Origin: Eonycteris spelaea
Lineage: Eukaryota > Chordata > Mammalia > Chiroptera > Pteropodidae
Assembly (NCBI GenBank): GCA_003508835.1
Contig: PUFA01000006.1
Span: forward strand, 5,890,001-5,954,000
DNA length: 64,000 bases
Direction: 5' to 3'
Made by a program: the position numbers and the translations under genes. A model generated the notes under the pieces. That model had not been told where the DNA came from. It did no database searches and worked only from the letters and a program-made list of their open reading frames with translations. Below are positions 36,815 to 47,925 of this stretch, piece after piece. How positions within the stretch are numbered: position 1 is the stretch's first letter; each line of letters starts with the position of its first letter.

Positions 36815-36955
36815 TCCCAGATCTGCCTGTATGAACCCAGATAGTAAACACGCCGAGTCTTAGTCTTCTCATTTGTAAAATGGAGATGATGATACTGGTC
36901 TCATGGGGTGCGGGTTGCTTAACACAGAGTCTGGCTTAATACCTGGTAACTATTT
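36815..36955 (+). repeat. MIR SINE
   Basis: Sense MIR: 'GAGTCTTAGTCTTCTCATTT', 'GTAAAATGGAGATGATGATAC' and 'CAGAGTCTGGCTTAATACCTGG' type segments. Confidence 0.75.
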
Positions 36956-37379
36956 TTTTTTTTTAAACCCACACATAAATAGCTAACATCCATACTTGTT
37001 TTCTAAGGCCCATTTCACACCCCCTGATCTGCTCATTTTAGGGAATAAAATGTTCTCTGCCTTGGAACCAAGTGACCCAGAATATAATGTTGATCTAGCC
37101 TCGCCTTATAGGTTCACTTGAATTGTTCTATGGAAAGGATCCAGATTCGACTCTAGGAGCAGTGCAGACATCCTTTTTAGGGGAATCTCTTGGTCAGTTT
37201 TACTGGTTAAAAAAAATGACCCAGCAGTTATTTTTAGAAATGAAGGGTGCTAACCTTGTGCTTACAAGCCACCTAGGGATTTTTATCACGAGATTTTTTT
37301 TTTGGGTGGCTGAAACAAATGCTTCTATATGTTGCAGCAGCATCTTGCAGCTCAGAGAAATGTGAAGAAACGTCCAGGC

Positions 37380-37580
37380 ATCATCGGAAAGATGCCAGTC
37401 TAGCCCTGTATGGGAAGCCCTGAACCGGCGCAGCGGCTTCTCTCTTTTGCTTGCATAATGCAATTTAAATCCCTTGTTAATTTCCAGGTCGAGTTTCATT
37501 CATGAGGATAATCTTTAATTGATGTTAAATATAGGGATCAAGTTAAGTGCATTATTTCTTTTTTACAAAGTGCTAATTGT
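37380..37580. promoter_or_regulatory. Candidate element with palindromic POU site
   Basis: Repeat-free. Contains TTGCATAATGCAA (37451-37463), a perfect inverted repeat around a central A, followed by TTTAAAT, TTAATTTCC and TTTAATTGATG segments. Confidence 0.4.
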
Positions 37581-37805
37581 TCATGTTCTCATAAATTATT
37601 TTCTCTTCTCATGCAGCAGGTTTTATGAAAGAACTTTTCAGCCAGTGCTTTTAACCTCATTGTATGAATATTATCCTGTAATCAGCAGGTCGTTCAGATC
37701 CTTCCTGTGCTGATGATTTCTATGTCACCCTTCAGAGCAGAAAGGAGAAGAAAAATGAGCTCGTTTTGAGCATATGTATGTATGTATAGGTGGCTCCCAG
37801 ATGTT

Positions 37806-37863
37806 AAAATTGGTATATATTTATACCAATTTTGGTGTAATAAAATTGGTATATATTTATACC
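37806..37863. repeat. Duplicated AT-rich hairpin
   Basis: A 12-bp perfect inverted repeat (arms AAAATTGGTATA and TATACCAATTTT at 37806-37817 and 37822-37833, loop TATT) followed by a second copy of its first 22 bases at 37842-37863. Confidence 0.9.
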
Positions 37864-37961
37864 CAAACATTTTAAACTTCAAGCGCATATTTTCAGCTGC
37901 TCTGTTCCTTCTGAGACCCTTGAGGGATTCGGCCTATGTCTACTATTTTTTAAAAGGCTCG

Positions 37962-38500
37962 AACCAATTATTTTATTTTAGTTTAGTTTTAATTGTGGTA
38001 AAATGTACATGGCATAAAATTTACCATCTTAACCATTTTTAAGTGTATAGTTCAGTAGCGTGAAGTACACTCACAGTGTTGTGCCACCAACCTCCAGAAT
38101 GTGTTTCATCTTGCAATACTGAACTTCTGTGTCCATTAAACAACAGCTCCCCATTGCCTGCTCCCTCACCGCCTGGAAACCACCACTCCACCTTCTGTGT
38201 CTATGAGTTTGACGACTCTAAGTGCCTCATCTAAGTAGAATCATATAGTAGTTTTTTTTGTTTGTTTGTTTGTTTGGTTTTTTGTTTTATGACCAGCTTA
38301 TTTCACTTAGCATACTGTCCTCAAGGTTCATCCATCCACCTGTCACACTTTCCTTTTTAAGGTTGAATAATATTCTATTTTATGTATGTATCGCATTTTG
38401 TTTATCCATTTCTCTGTCGATGGACAGATACTTGGGTTGCTTCCACATTTTGGCTGCTGTGAATAATGCTGCGATGAACACGGGTGTACAGCCTGAAACT
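37962..38500 (-). repeat. Old L1 3' end
   Basis: Antisense L1: 'GGCATAAAATTTACCATCTT', 'CTTATTTCACTTAGCATACTG' and 'GCTGCTGTGAATAATGCTGC' type segments in the order of an L1M 3' UTR and end of ORF2. A GTTT microsatellite lies at 38252-38276. Confidence 0.85.
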
Positions 38501-38544
38501 ACTTTTGATTGTTTCGTTTATTCTGCAAATGTTCGGAATTGACA

Positions 38545-38870
38545 TGTTCGGAATTGACACCGTGCTGAGCTTCTGTAAGGAGATGAGAAGGAGGCTGTGC
38601 CTGCCCTCAAGGAGCTTGTGGAAAATGAAAGACAAGTCGACAGTAATACCTATTATTTACTGAGCTCTTAAGTGCATCCTATTATTTAATCTTCACTATG
38701 ACCCTCTCAAGGAGATCCTATGCTATTCTTATTTTACACACGAGGAAAGTGAAGTTCCGAACCATTAAGTTACTCGCCCAAGATCACCACAGTCAGGGAA
38801 ACTGGGATTTGAACTTCGGTCTGTTTGGCTCAAAACCTGTACCCTTAACCCAAACATCACGGTGCATCTT
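38545..38870 (-). repeat. L2 fragment followed by MIR
   Basis: 38545-38650 is antisense L2 ('CCTGCCCTCAAGGAGCTTGT'). 38650-38870 is antisense MIR ('TATTATTTACTGAGCTCTTA', 'CACACGAGGAAAGTGAAG', 'GGGATTTGAACTTCGGTCTG'). Confidence 0.7.
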
Positions 38871-39694
38871 GCAAGAGCATGGAGCCCCATACCTAGCGGG
38901 TGAGGGAGCCACAGACATGGTGCCGGGACAGTTCAGAGGGGCTGAGATGGCTTCCTCTTGGATTAGAGCAAGCCTCTTGGAGGAGGTCATGTTTGGGCTG
39001 GAGCTGGGAGTACAAGGAGAATTTAGATGGGCAGAGGTGGGAGGGAAGAAGATTTTACTGGAAGGGCGTCATGAACGAAGACCCAGAGGAGAGAAGGCGT
39101 GAGGAATCCAGGGCAAGGCAAGGACTTTGGGTGGAGTGAGAAGGGACTTCCTAGAAAATAAGGCTGCAGAGTCAAGACATCTGAGCTGGAAGGGCTGAAA
39201 GAGGAGGACTCTCATATCCCAGATGAGGAAGCCAAGGTCCCCGGAGGAAAACAAAACTCGGGTCTCCAGACCACAGGCCAGTGCTTGTTCTACATTAGAT
39301 CACAAAAGGCTGAGGGGCTGGTTTGTGGGGGTGATGAAGAGGCACTGAAAATGTTTGAGCAGAGATATGAATGATGTGGTTTGGACTAGCTGGGCATTTT
39401 GACCTTGTACTCACAGCCCCAGAACCACAGGGCAGTCCTAAACTTGAGAGTGGTGTCATGGACAGTTATAACACATACCAGGGCTGTGGTGGCCAAGAAG
39501 CCTTACCGGTTTGGGCTGTGTGCCTATGCTGAGTGGACAGGCAGCTTCTCCCCCAAACTTCTGCTGAAAGCTAGTAATTGTGTCCCTGCAAAGCTATTGA
39601 GTTTGCTTCTTCTATCATGGGTATATTTCCAGACTTCTTTTAAAGAAAAAAACCCCAGAAAACCAAAAAGAACTGGTGACAGTATGTGCAAGGG

Positions 39695-39850
39695 TGGTTA
39701 GGAACACAGGCTCCGGAGTCAGAGAGATGTAGGTTGGAACTCACCTCTCTGTGCTATAGTCTTCTCAGTGCAAAAAGAAGAATGCGATAGGACTCATGCA
39801 GTTTAATAAAGAGAGGAGGGTGCTTGGCATTAGCAAGCACTGTCAAGTTA
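39695..39850 (+). repeat. MIR SINE fragment
   Basis: Sense MIR: 'AGGAACACAGGCTCCGGAGTC', 'GGTTGGAACTCACCTCTCTG' and a weak continuation. Confidence 0.55.
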
Positions 39851-40109
39851 GCAAGTTCAATGTCAGGACTGCTGTGAGTATTCCCAAGATGGCTCAGCAA
39901 GACGTTTCCTCCTAAGTAGCAGCCCAGTTGGGGCAGTCAGCACTAACCAGCACTTGGGCTATATAGTTCCTGCCCTTGATCTAGAACGACAAAGAAACCA
40001 AAGCAGGCCCAAAGGTCCGTGTCAGGTGTCAAACGTCTGATTTTTGGATTTTGACAGCCCTGCTTAAGTCAGAAAAGCTTGCAGCTTGGGAATGAAGTCA
40101 AGCCTTTCT

Positions 40110-40200
40110 GTTCATCCATCCATTCCGCAAATTATTATTTGTTCACGGCCTACTATGCCAGGCATTTCCCAAATGGTGTCCGCACATGGAGGTAACAAGC
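40110..40200 (-). repeat. L2 3' terminus fragment
   Basis: Antisense L2: 'CATCCATTCCGCAAATTATT' and 'GCCTACTATGCCAGGCATTT'. Confidence 0.55.
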
Positions 40201-41204
40201 AGTGCACAGGCTGGGCTTAGCATTGTGTGACTCCTACCCAAGGTGTGGCCCTTCACGATTCATTAAAGCTTCTTGGCGTATGCTTGTGGTAGGATCTATT
40301 TTTGACATATGAATGCATTTTGCCTCCGCGCCCCCCCCCCCCGCCCGCCGCACCTTCCCCAATCCCTCTGCTCTAAGCCAATAGTCTGGCCCTTCAAATT
40401 CCTCTGCCTCAGGGATTCTTGCATGGAGCAAAGGAGTTGATTGAAGAGAGGGCTCTTGTTCTGTAAAAGGCAAAGCTCCTTCAATAAATGATACTGGGTG
40501 TCTTAGAGTGGGGAGTGCCTTGGAAAGTATTGAGAGAAGAGAAGACAGAGCCTTCATGCACCTGGGATGGGAGAAGGTAATAGGCCCCTCCCAGGGAGCC
40601 TCTGGGACCCATTTCCAGTAGGGATAACATGACCTTAGAAGGCTGGCTGCCTGGCATGGAGGTAGCAGAACTGTCTGGCCAAAGGGCTGTGAGGCGGGGC
40701 CTCCCCGGCAGGTCCTCAGGATGGGCATGTCCTCGGGAACAAGCAGGGCGGGTGACTGCTGATGACCAGAGGGCCTCTCTGAGGCTTGGTGCCTCCCAAG
40801 ACCCCAGGACCCCTGAGAAACCCTGGCACAGGGAAGAGCCCCAATAATAACTGATTACATTTCCCATGGCTTTAGAGGGCTGAATCTTTGGCGCTGGACT
40901 TAAAGAAAATAAAAACATTCCTTGGACACTTGAGTTTGAATATGGCACTCAATATCTGCCACACTCCATTTCAGCCGCACCGCCCTGGGGAGGGAAGTTG
41001 GGCAGGCATTGATAGGTGAGTGAGCACACTCGGAGAAGGCCAGGAAGAGCAGGGTTTTTTCTGTGATGACTGGGCTGGTTCAGTGTACGGGTTTGCTTGT
41101 CCCCAGGGATGCGTTCCAGAGACCCAGGGGAATGTGGGTGGACAGTACAGCTGGGAGGCCCAACAGATCAGGACAGAGGCCAAAGCTGTGGCTGAAATGC
41201 CCCT

Positions 41205-41560
41205 TGAGGGGTTATTCGTTCACCTTTCCATTCGGTCACTTATTCAACACAGATCCAGAGAACTTACAAGCTTGGGGACAGTGCTGGGTTCTCAGCACTG
41301 GACATGAGGATACAACCCCAAGAGGCTCATAGTTCTCAATTCATCTTGAGAAACTCAAGGGCAGAGAGCTGCTCTGGGGACTTTGGGAAGAGGGAGGAGG
41401 TGGAGTTTTTCCTAGGTTGGAGGAGGGTGGGAGCAGGTGGTAGGAAGTTGGAGGGGCCGTTTCCAGAGGCTGTGACATCTGAGCTGCGTCTTGAAAGATA
41501 GGTGACTATCAGCCAGATGGATGAACGAATGATGGGCGTTCTAGGCACAGGGAAAATCAC
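41205..41560 (-). repeat. L2 LINE fragment
   Basis: Antisense L2: 'TCACTTATTCAACACAGATCC', 'GTGCTGGGTTCTCAGCACTGG' and a later 'GACATCTGAGCTGCGTCTTGA' segment. Confidence 0.6.
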
Positions 41561-41739
41561 ATGTAGAGGTAAGAGAGGATGGTGTGTTGAGGGTTCTGAG
41601 GGGAGACCAGGTTAAGGGCAGCATTGTAGGTTGGGGCAAGGCAGGAGAGAGTGTGAGTCTGGATCTGTGCAAGGGTATGTCAGTGAGAGGGACGACATGG
41701 CTGCCCACTCTTTGGAAGAGGGCCTCAGTTCCTTACTGC

Positions 41740-41965
41740 AGTCCGTTAGATCCTTCCCGATCTGGTCCTTGTAATCTGCCCTCTGCCCTCTGCCCATTGC
41801 ATACCTCTGTGCCCCTCACAGTCTATTCTCCAGTCCTTCTGACTTCCTCCAGTTCCTCCATCATGACTCTTCTCTTGCTGTCAGACATTTGATTCACATG
41901 TGCTGTTCCCTTTGCCTGGAACTCACTTTCTTCTTGCCACCCAACTTGCCTAACTTTTAAAAGGA
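41740..41965 (+). repeat. L2 LINE fragment
   Basis: Sense L2 internal 3' text: 'CAGTCCGTTAGATCCTTCC', 'TGCTGTTCCCTTTGCCTGGA' and 'CACCCAACTTGCCTAACTTT'. Confidence 0.65.
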
Positions 41966-41994
41966 TTTTTACTTGCACAGGTAATGCAAGAACC

Positions 41995-43405
41995 CCTACT
42001 CTTTTTAAAAATAGTTTTATTTAGATATAATTCATGTACCATAACATTCACTCTTATAAACATACAATTCAGTGGTTTTTATTCATTCAGAAAGTTGTGC
42101 AACTATCACTATTAGCTAAGTCCAGAACACTTTCATCTCCCCAGAAACTTTGTGCCTGTTAGAAGTCACTCCCTGTCATCTGTTCTTGTCCTCATTGGAG
42201 TACCTTCTCCTCCACCCACTCCCCAACCCCTGGTAACCACAAATTTACTTCCTGTCTATAAATTTGCCAATTCTGGTCATTTCATATAAATGGAATCATA
42301 CAATATGTGGCCTTTTATGACCAGCTTCTTTCATTTAGCATAATGTTTTCAAGGTTCTTCCATGTTGTAACACGTGTCAGTACTTCATTCTTTTTTATGG
42401 TCGAAAAATATTCCATTGCATGGAGATCCCATATTTTATTTATTCATTCATTGGTTGATGGACATTGGGATTTTTCTACTTTTTAGCTATTACAAATATG
42501 CTGCTATAAACATTCACATACAAATTTTTGAGTGGACATATGTTTTGAGTTCTCCTGGGTATATACCTAGAAGTAGAATTGCTAGGTCATGTAATTCTAT
42601 ATTGAACTGTTTCCCAGTGGCTGTACCATTTTGCATTCCTACCAGCAGCATAAGAAGGCTCCAATTTCTCCACCTGCTGTCTGTTTGGTTATAGCCATCC
42701 TAGTGGGTGTGAAGTGATAGCTCATCGTAGTTTTGATTCGCATTTTCCTAATGACGACGAGTGATGTTGATCATCTTTTCATGTGCTCATTGGCCATTTG
42801 CATATCTCTTTTAGAGAAACATCTATTCCAGTTCTTTCTCCATTTTTAAAATTCAAGTATTTGTCTTTTTATTACTGCATTGTAAGAGTTCCTTATATAT
42901 TCTAGATACAAGTTCCTTACTAGATATATTTTTTGCAAATATGTTCTCCTATTTTGGGGGCTATCTTTTCACTTTTTCTCTTTAGCACAAGAGTCTTAAA
43001 TTTTGATGTAGTTCAGCTTATCTTTTGTAGGTGTGTGTATGTGTATGCACGCACACTTTTAGTGTCACGTCTAAGAAACTATTGCTTTACTCAAGTCTTC
43101 AAAGATTTATTCCTATGTTTTATTATTATTTTTTCTTTCTGAAGAGTTCTATAGTATTAGCTCTTACATTTAGGGCTATGATCCATTTTTGGTTCATTTT
43201 TGTATGTGATGATGTGGCTCTCCAGTTGTACCAGCACCATTTGTTGATAGGGCTAGTCTTTCACTATTGAATTATGTTGACACCTTTGTCAAAAATCAAT
43301 TGACCATAAATGTAAAGGTTTGTTGCTGGCCTCTCAAGTCTATTTCATTGATCTATATATCTATCCTTATGCCAGTGCCATGCTGTCTTGATCACCATAA
43401 CTTTG
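41995..43405 (-). repeat. Old L1, 1.4 kb 3' part
   Basis: Long antisense L1 stretch, 3' UTR first ('TAGATATAATTCATGTACCA'), then the decayed ORF2 C-terminal region ('GGGTATATACCTAGAAGTAG', 'AGCACCATTTGTTGATAGGG', 'CCATGCTGTCTTGATCACCA'). The reading frame is broken throughout. Confidence 0.9.
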
Positions 43406-43769
43406 TAGTAGGTTCCTTCCCTCCTCCAACTGCAGTTGCTCAGCGGGTAATATGAGCTTGAAGGGTGGAAAGAGGCAGCCACTCCCTTTGACTGATGCTG
43501 GGGTAGCAGGTGCCTGCACACATCCACTGAATCTCAGGGCTTCTTAACTCCTTATAATGGGCTATCCTAAGCACAAGCTTCTTCTCCAGACTCCTCTTTT
43601 GGGTTCATTTGTTCCCGAGATCCTTCCTGGGCTAGAAAACTTTAGTTGCATACAAAGTGCAGGAGGCAGTCTACCTTAGAGACAAATACTTGGCTGCTGC
43701 CCCCAGCAGTGCAGAAGCTTCCTAGCTGTCAAGCAAGACCTTTGCCACTACTGCACCCTTCTGAGCCCT

Positions 43770-43935
43770 GTTTACTTTGACAGTATTAATACCCGCCTCT
43801 CAGGCTTGTTAAAGAATAAGTTAGATAATGTATCAAGCACTAAGGTAAGTGCTTTACCAGCATTTACTCCTATGAGATAGGCACTCGGCTTCATTTATAA
43901 AAGTAGGGAAACCGAGGCATGCACAGCCGACGTTG
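43770..43935 (-). repeat. MIR SINE
   Basis: Antisense MIR: 'GTATCAAGCACTAAGGTAAG', 'TCCTATGAGATAGGCACTCG' and 'GTAGGGAAACCGAGGCATGC'. Confidence 0.65.
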
Positions 43936-44099
43936 TAGACCAGGGCTCTATATCATTCCGTGGCAGGGCCAAATCTCAAGCCCACGCCACTTTGGCTCCA
44001 GAGTTGCAGGGATGAAGCTCCCAGAGCTTCCCTGGGAGAAGACCCCACTTGGGGCAAATTCTGGGGTGAAGCCGGCCCCTTGCCCCTCCCTTGCCATGC

Positions 44100-44640
44100 G
44101 GTCCCAAAGGAGGGCTAGGTGGGCAGGGCGGGAGGCAAGGGTTCCCAGAGGCAGCCGTCCCAGCTCCTAAAATCAAGGTGGCTGCGTTCAGCCTTGGTGG
44201 CCCCGCTGCTAAGTCCGCGGCCTGGGCGGTGCGGAGTATTCGGGCTGGAAAACGAGCACAAAAGAACAAACAGAAAGGCCTCTAAAATGCTAATGCGGCG
44301 CCCGCGCGGCTGGCGGCGGCGCAGCCCGGGGCCGCAGTCACGGCGCTGTGCCTCATTATTGCTGCCGGGGGCCGGCGGACGGGAGCAGCGGGGCGCGGGG
44401 CCGCACGCGGCGCGGCTGATGGCGGCGCTGATGGCGCGGCGGCGCGGCCCGCGGGCTCAGCGGGCGCCCGGGCTGAGGGGCTGCGCGCTCCGGGGCCCCG
44501 CGTCCCCGAGGCCGGGGCGGGAGGTTCGGGTGTCGGTGCCGAGGGCCGAAGTGGGCGCCTTGTCCCCTCTTATCACCCCGCCGCGGAGGCCTGCACCTGA
44601 TTCCTAATTCTCATTAATTGTCGAACTAAAAAGTATTTCT
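44100..44640. promoter_or_regulatory. Orphan CpG island
   Basis: About 500 bases, densest at 44295-44530, with very high GC and many CpG and GCGC sites, more CpG-dense than anything else outside the RRAGC promoter. No recognisable gene starts here. It is bracketed by AT-rich regulatory-looking patches: ACAAACAGAAAGG and an octamer-like ATGCTAAT (44287-44294) on the left, CCTCATTATTGC inside, and CACCTGATTCC with CTCATTAATTG on the right. A 162-codon Arg-rich open frame on the plus strand (44119-44607) looks like translated CpG DNA. Possible roles are a noncoding RNA promoter or a CpG-island developmental enhancer. Confidence 0.6.
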
Positions 44641-45660
44641 TTTAAAACAAAAAAAGTGAAAAGCTCAAACAATGCAGCGATGCTAAAGTAAAAAGAGAGA
44701 GTCCTTTAATTCTTCCTTCCCAAACCTCCTCTCCAGAGATAACTACCGTTTACAGATTGACATGTAGCCTTCCAGACTTTTTAAAACTCATAGCGATTTG
44801 ATTTAAAAAAAATCAAAATAAGATCATAAACTGTTTCCCCACCTCCCTCTCCCGCCCCAAAGCAATCCTGTTATATATTCTGGTCTCTTGTTTTTTTTCG
44901 TGTAAGAAAGTGCCTGGAGATCTTGCCACGTTATCAGGCCTAGCCCTGTCTAATTCTTTCCAAAAGCCATATACCAGGGTACGATAATTAATTCAACCTT
45001 TCTCTTGCTACTGCTAATTAAATGCTTGCTACACCAGGCCTTTACTAAACACCTTACCTGTATGGTTAATCATCATAACAGAGGCAAATGTAAGAGATCC
45101 CTTTGAGGAATGAAGAAATAGGCACAGAGAGGTGAAGGAACTTCCTTGAGGTCACACAGCTAGGAAGAGGCAAAGGCAGGGTGCAAACCCAGGTGCACGT
45201 GACTGAGAATGCTTGCTCTTCTCTCAAAGCTCAGTGCCCAGCCAAATGTATCATTCGAGTCACTGACTATTGGCTGGGGACTCTTTCCCTCCTCTGTGAG
45301 TTCCTTAGCCCAGAACAAGCTCTACATCTGTGTTTCTATGAGATTCTGCTGATTTCATCCTGGAGATTCTAGCACAATAGTTTTGATCTAGAGATTAAAA
45401 AATTGCAATTAAATTATATTTACTTGGTAAAAAACAATTGCTAGAGGGTATGAAATGAAAAGTGATTCTTCCACTCCAGATTTCCGGTTTCCTCTTCAGA
45501 GGAAACCCCCGTGAGCAGTTTCTTGGGTCTCTCTCCAAACATTTTCAGTGCATATACTTTTCCATATCAATGATAATATACTATATAGGCTTCTGTACCT
45601 TGATTCTTCCAATTAACATTATATTTGGAGATCATTTTATATTGACATAAATACATCGAT
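44641..45660 (-). repeat. Decayed L1-type 3' UTR segments split by MIR
   Basis: 44700-44960 and 45470-45660 carry phrases typical of antisense ancient L1 tails ('CCTTCCAGACTTTTTAAAAC', 'TCCAAACATTTTCAGTGCAT', 'GAGATCATTTTATATTGACA'). A MIR is inserted at 45005-45190. Confidence 0.5.
45005..45190 (-). repeat. MIR SINE
   Basis: Antisense MIR: 'AGAAATAGGCACAGAGAGGTG', 'TTGAGGTCACACAGCTAGGA' and 'GGTGCAAACCCAGGTGCACG'. Confidence 0.8.
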
Positions 45661-46224
45661 CTTGTTCTTTTCCTTGTGGATTTTAAAATTCAATTTTGTT
45701 TTTGGAATAGGAAATACATTCAAAAGATTCAAAAATCAAAATAGTAAAAACAAAAATACGTGAGAATTCTGATTCCAATCCCTGTTTCCCCTGAGACTAT
45801 TCCTCCCCCACCTTCTGCATCTGCTTTTATTACTATATTTTCCAAGGTTTCTTTATACAGTGTTCACTATGCTTATGTATTTAAATATCCTATTGATGAA
45901 TGGTTGTTAGATTTGTAGTTTTTTTTTTTTTGATTCCATAAAAAAGCTACAGTGAAATTCTTGTATATACTTTTTGCACATGTGTGTGACTATGTTGTAG
46001 GAAAAGTTCTTAGAAGTAAAATTTCTGGGTCAAAGGACATGCAGGTTGAAAAAGTGAAACTTACTGCCAATTTGTCCTTCAAAGGAGTCGCACCCATTTA
46101 CACCGCTATCGATGGTATGTGAGCATGCTGGTGTCTTCACATCTTCATCTGTGCTAGGTATTATTACATTTTTAAATCTGTGCCAGTGTGATAGATTAAA
46201 AATAATAATTCATTATCTTAATGA

Positions 46225-46711
46225 TGCAAGGGAGGGAGAAACTTTCCTCTCCCTTCAAGGTTCTTTCAGCTGGTCTAATAATCAAACAGACATGAGACAG
46301 ATTAGCAAGAGAAAAAGACCAAATTTAATTACATACATATGCATGGGAACCCCACATGTATGAGAGAGTCAGAGACCCCCGCATACATGAGAGGTTCAGA
46401 GGCAGAAAGGGAAAATGAAGTAGATGTGACATTCTGAGCAAGGGATGAGGTAAGGCACGTTGGGGCTTCAGAAGTTCATTGCAGGGAGAGCACATGTTCA
46501 GTAATCAATAGTTTGCCCTGCCATATACGTCAAAAAAGTTTATCTCTGATCATTTCTTATTATGATCAAGATCCCTAATTCAAATTCCTGTAGATAGTTA
46601 AGGGGAGGCAGAAGTTCCTCTTGAACCTGCAGAGACTCAGTTGCCTTTAGCTTAAAATAATCTGCATACCACTAAGGCACATCTTGGGGTGGCTCATTCT
46701 GAACGCTTACA
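46225..46711 (-). mobile_element. Solo LTR of an ERV1-class endogenous retrovirus
   Basis: 487 bases with TG...CA ends on exact 4-bp target duplications (ATGA at 46221-46224 and 46712-46715), the size typical of class I (gamma-like) retroviruses. Read on the minus strand it has an AATTAAA-type poly(A) region near its 3' end. No internal viral genes are present. It interrupts the outer L1. Family name not assigned. Confidence 0.8.
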
Positions 46712-47494
46712 ATGATGACTGAGGCTGAACATCTTTTTAAATGTTTAAAAATCATCTGTATTCCTTTTTTGTGTGTCTGACACTGTTTTTCTGTTGGGTT
46801 GTTTGACTACTTCTTGAATTTGGAAAGTTCTTACGTAATATAGAAATAGCCTTTTCCCAGCTTGTCATTGCTTTTTGGTTTTGTTTTTGTTTTGTCTGGC
46901 AGATATTTTCAAATTTTCGTGTAGTTAAATTTGTTGATTTTAAAATAATTCATGGGACACGTATCTTACTTAGACCTTAAAAGTGTTTTTTCAAAATTTC
47001 AAAAATATTTTTAATGTTTTCTTTTGTTGTTTTATAATTTTTAAATATTTAAATCTTTTCTCTATCTAGAATGTTTTAATATAAAAAGTGAAGTAAGGAT
47101 TTAGCGAGCCAGTGTCCCAACACTATTTATTAAATAGTCAAAATTTTCCTTATTGTTTCTTTATTACATACAAAATTCTGATATGTGTTTGTGTCTATTT
47201 CTAGACCTTCTATTCTTTCCATTGATTGGTTTGTTCTTTTCATGCTTCAGTATCAAATTGTTTTAATTACTGATGCTTTGTAATATGTTTTAATATGTAC
47301 TAGGGCTAGTTCCCATAGCCGTTAGCCCTTTTTTCCCCCAGAATTTTTCTGGTTATACTTACATGTTTATTTTTACATATAAATTTAGGATTTACTTGTC
47401 TTGTTCCAAAAAATATCCTGTTGGTATTTTAATTGGGATTATATTATATTTATAGCATAATATGGGGAGAATTAATATCATTAGTGAGTATTCT

Positions 47495-47925
47495 TAATCA
47501 AGATTACAATCTGACTTTCATTTACTCTGGAGCAGAAGCAGTAAATGTTCACCAAATATTTAATTTGTTCCCCTACATTTCACCACTTCTTACAGATGGT
47601 AGGGCTACATAACTCATTCTGGCCAGTGAATTATGAGCAAAAGTGATATGTGACACTTGGGGCCAAGGCAATGGCACACACAAGCATGATTCCCTACTTT
47701 CTCTTTTCTTGCTTTGGTGATCATGGAAGCAAGAGGCATTACAGGATCAAAGCAAGCCCATTGCTGAACCACACAGGAAGACAGTTGTCTTGAACATTTG
47801 CCCAGATATACAACTGACTTCAAGTGGGAAAAATAAGCCGGTATTGTGTTACGCCCTGAGATTTGGGTGCTGATTGCTTCTGCAACATCATTTAGTCTAT
47901 ACTGCGTGGTACACCCTCAGTAAAT
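47495..47925 (+). repeat. MLT1-like MaLR LTR fragment
   Basis: 'CTGGCCAGTGAATTATGAGC', 'CCCTGAGATTTGGGTGCTGA' and similar text interrupt the outer L1 between 'GAGAATTAATATCATTAGTG' and 'CTCTATAGATCCTGCACATT', which are adjacent in an L1. Confidence 0.6.

Noticed and set aside
42374..43527. Several open frames of 60-106 codons
   Set aside because: They lie in decayed antisense L1 sequence and are in the wrong strand or frame for ORF2.
44119..44607. 162-codon plus-strand open frame in the orphan CpG island
   Set aside because: Arg/Pro/Gly/Ala-rich composition simply mirrors CpG-rich DNA, no domain is recognisable, and other frames are also open. No evidence of coding constraint.
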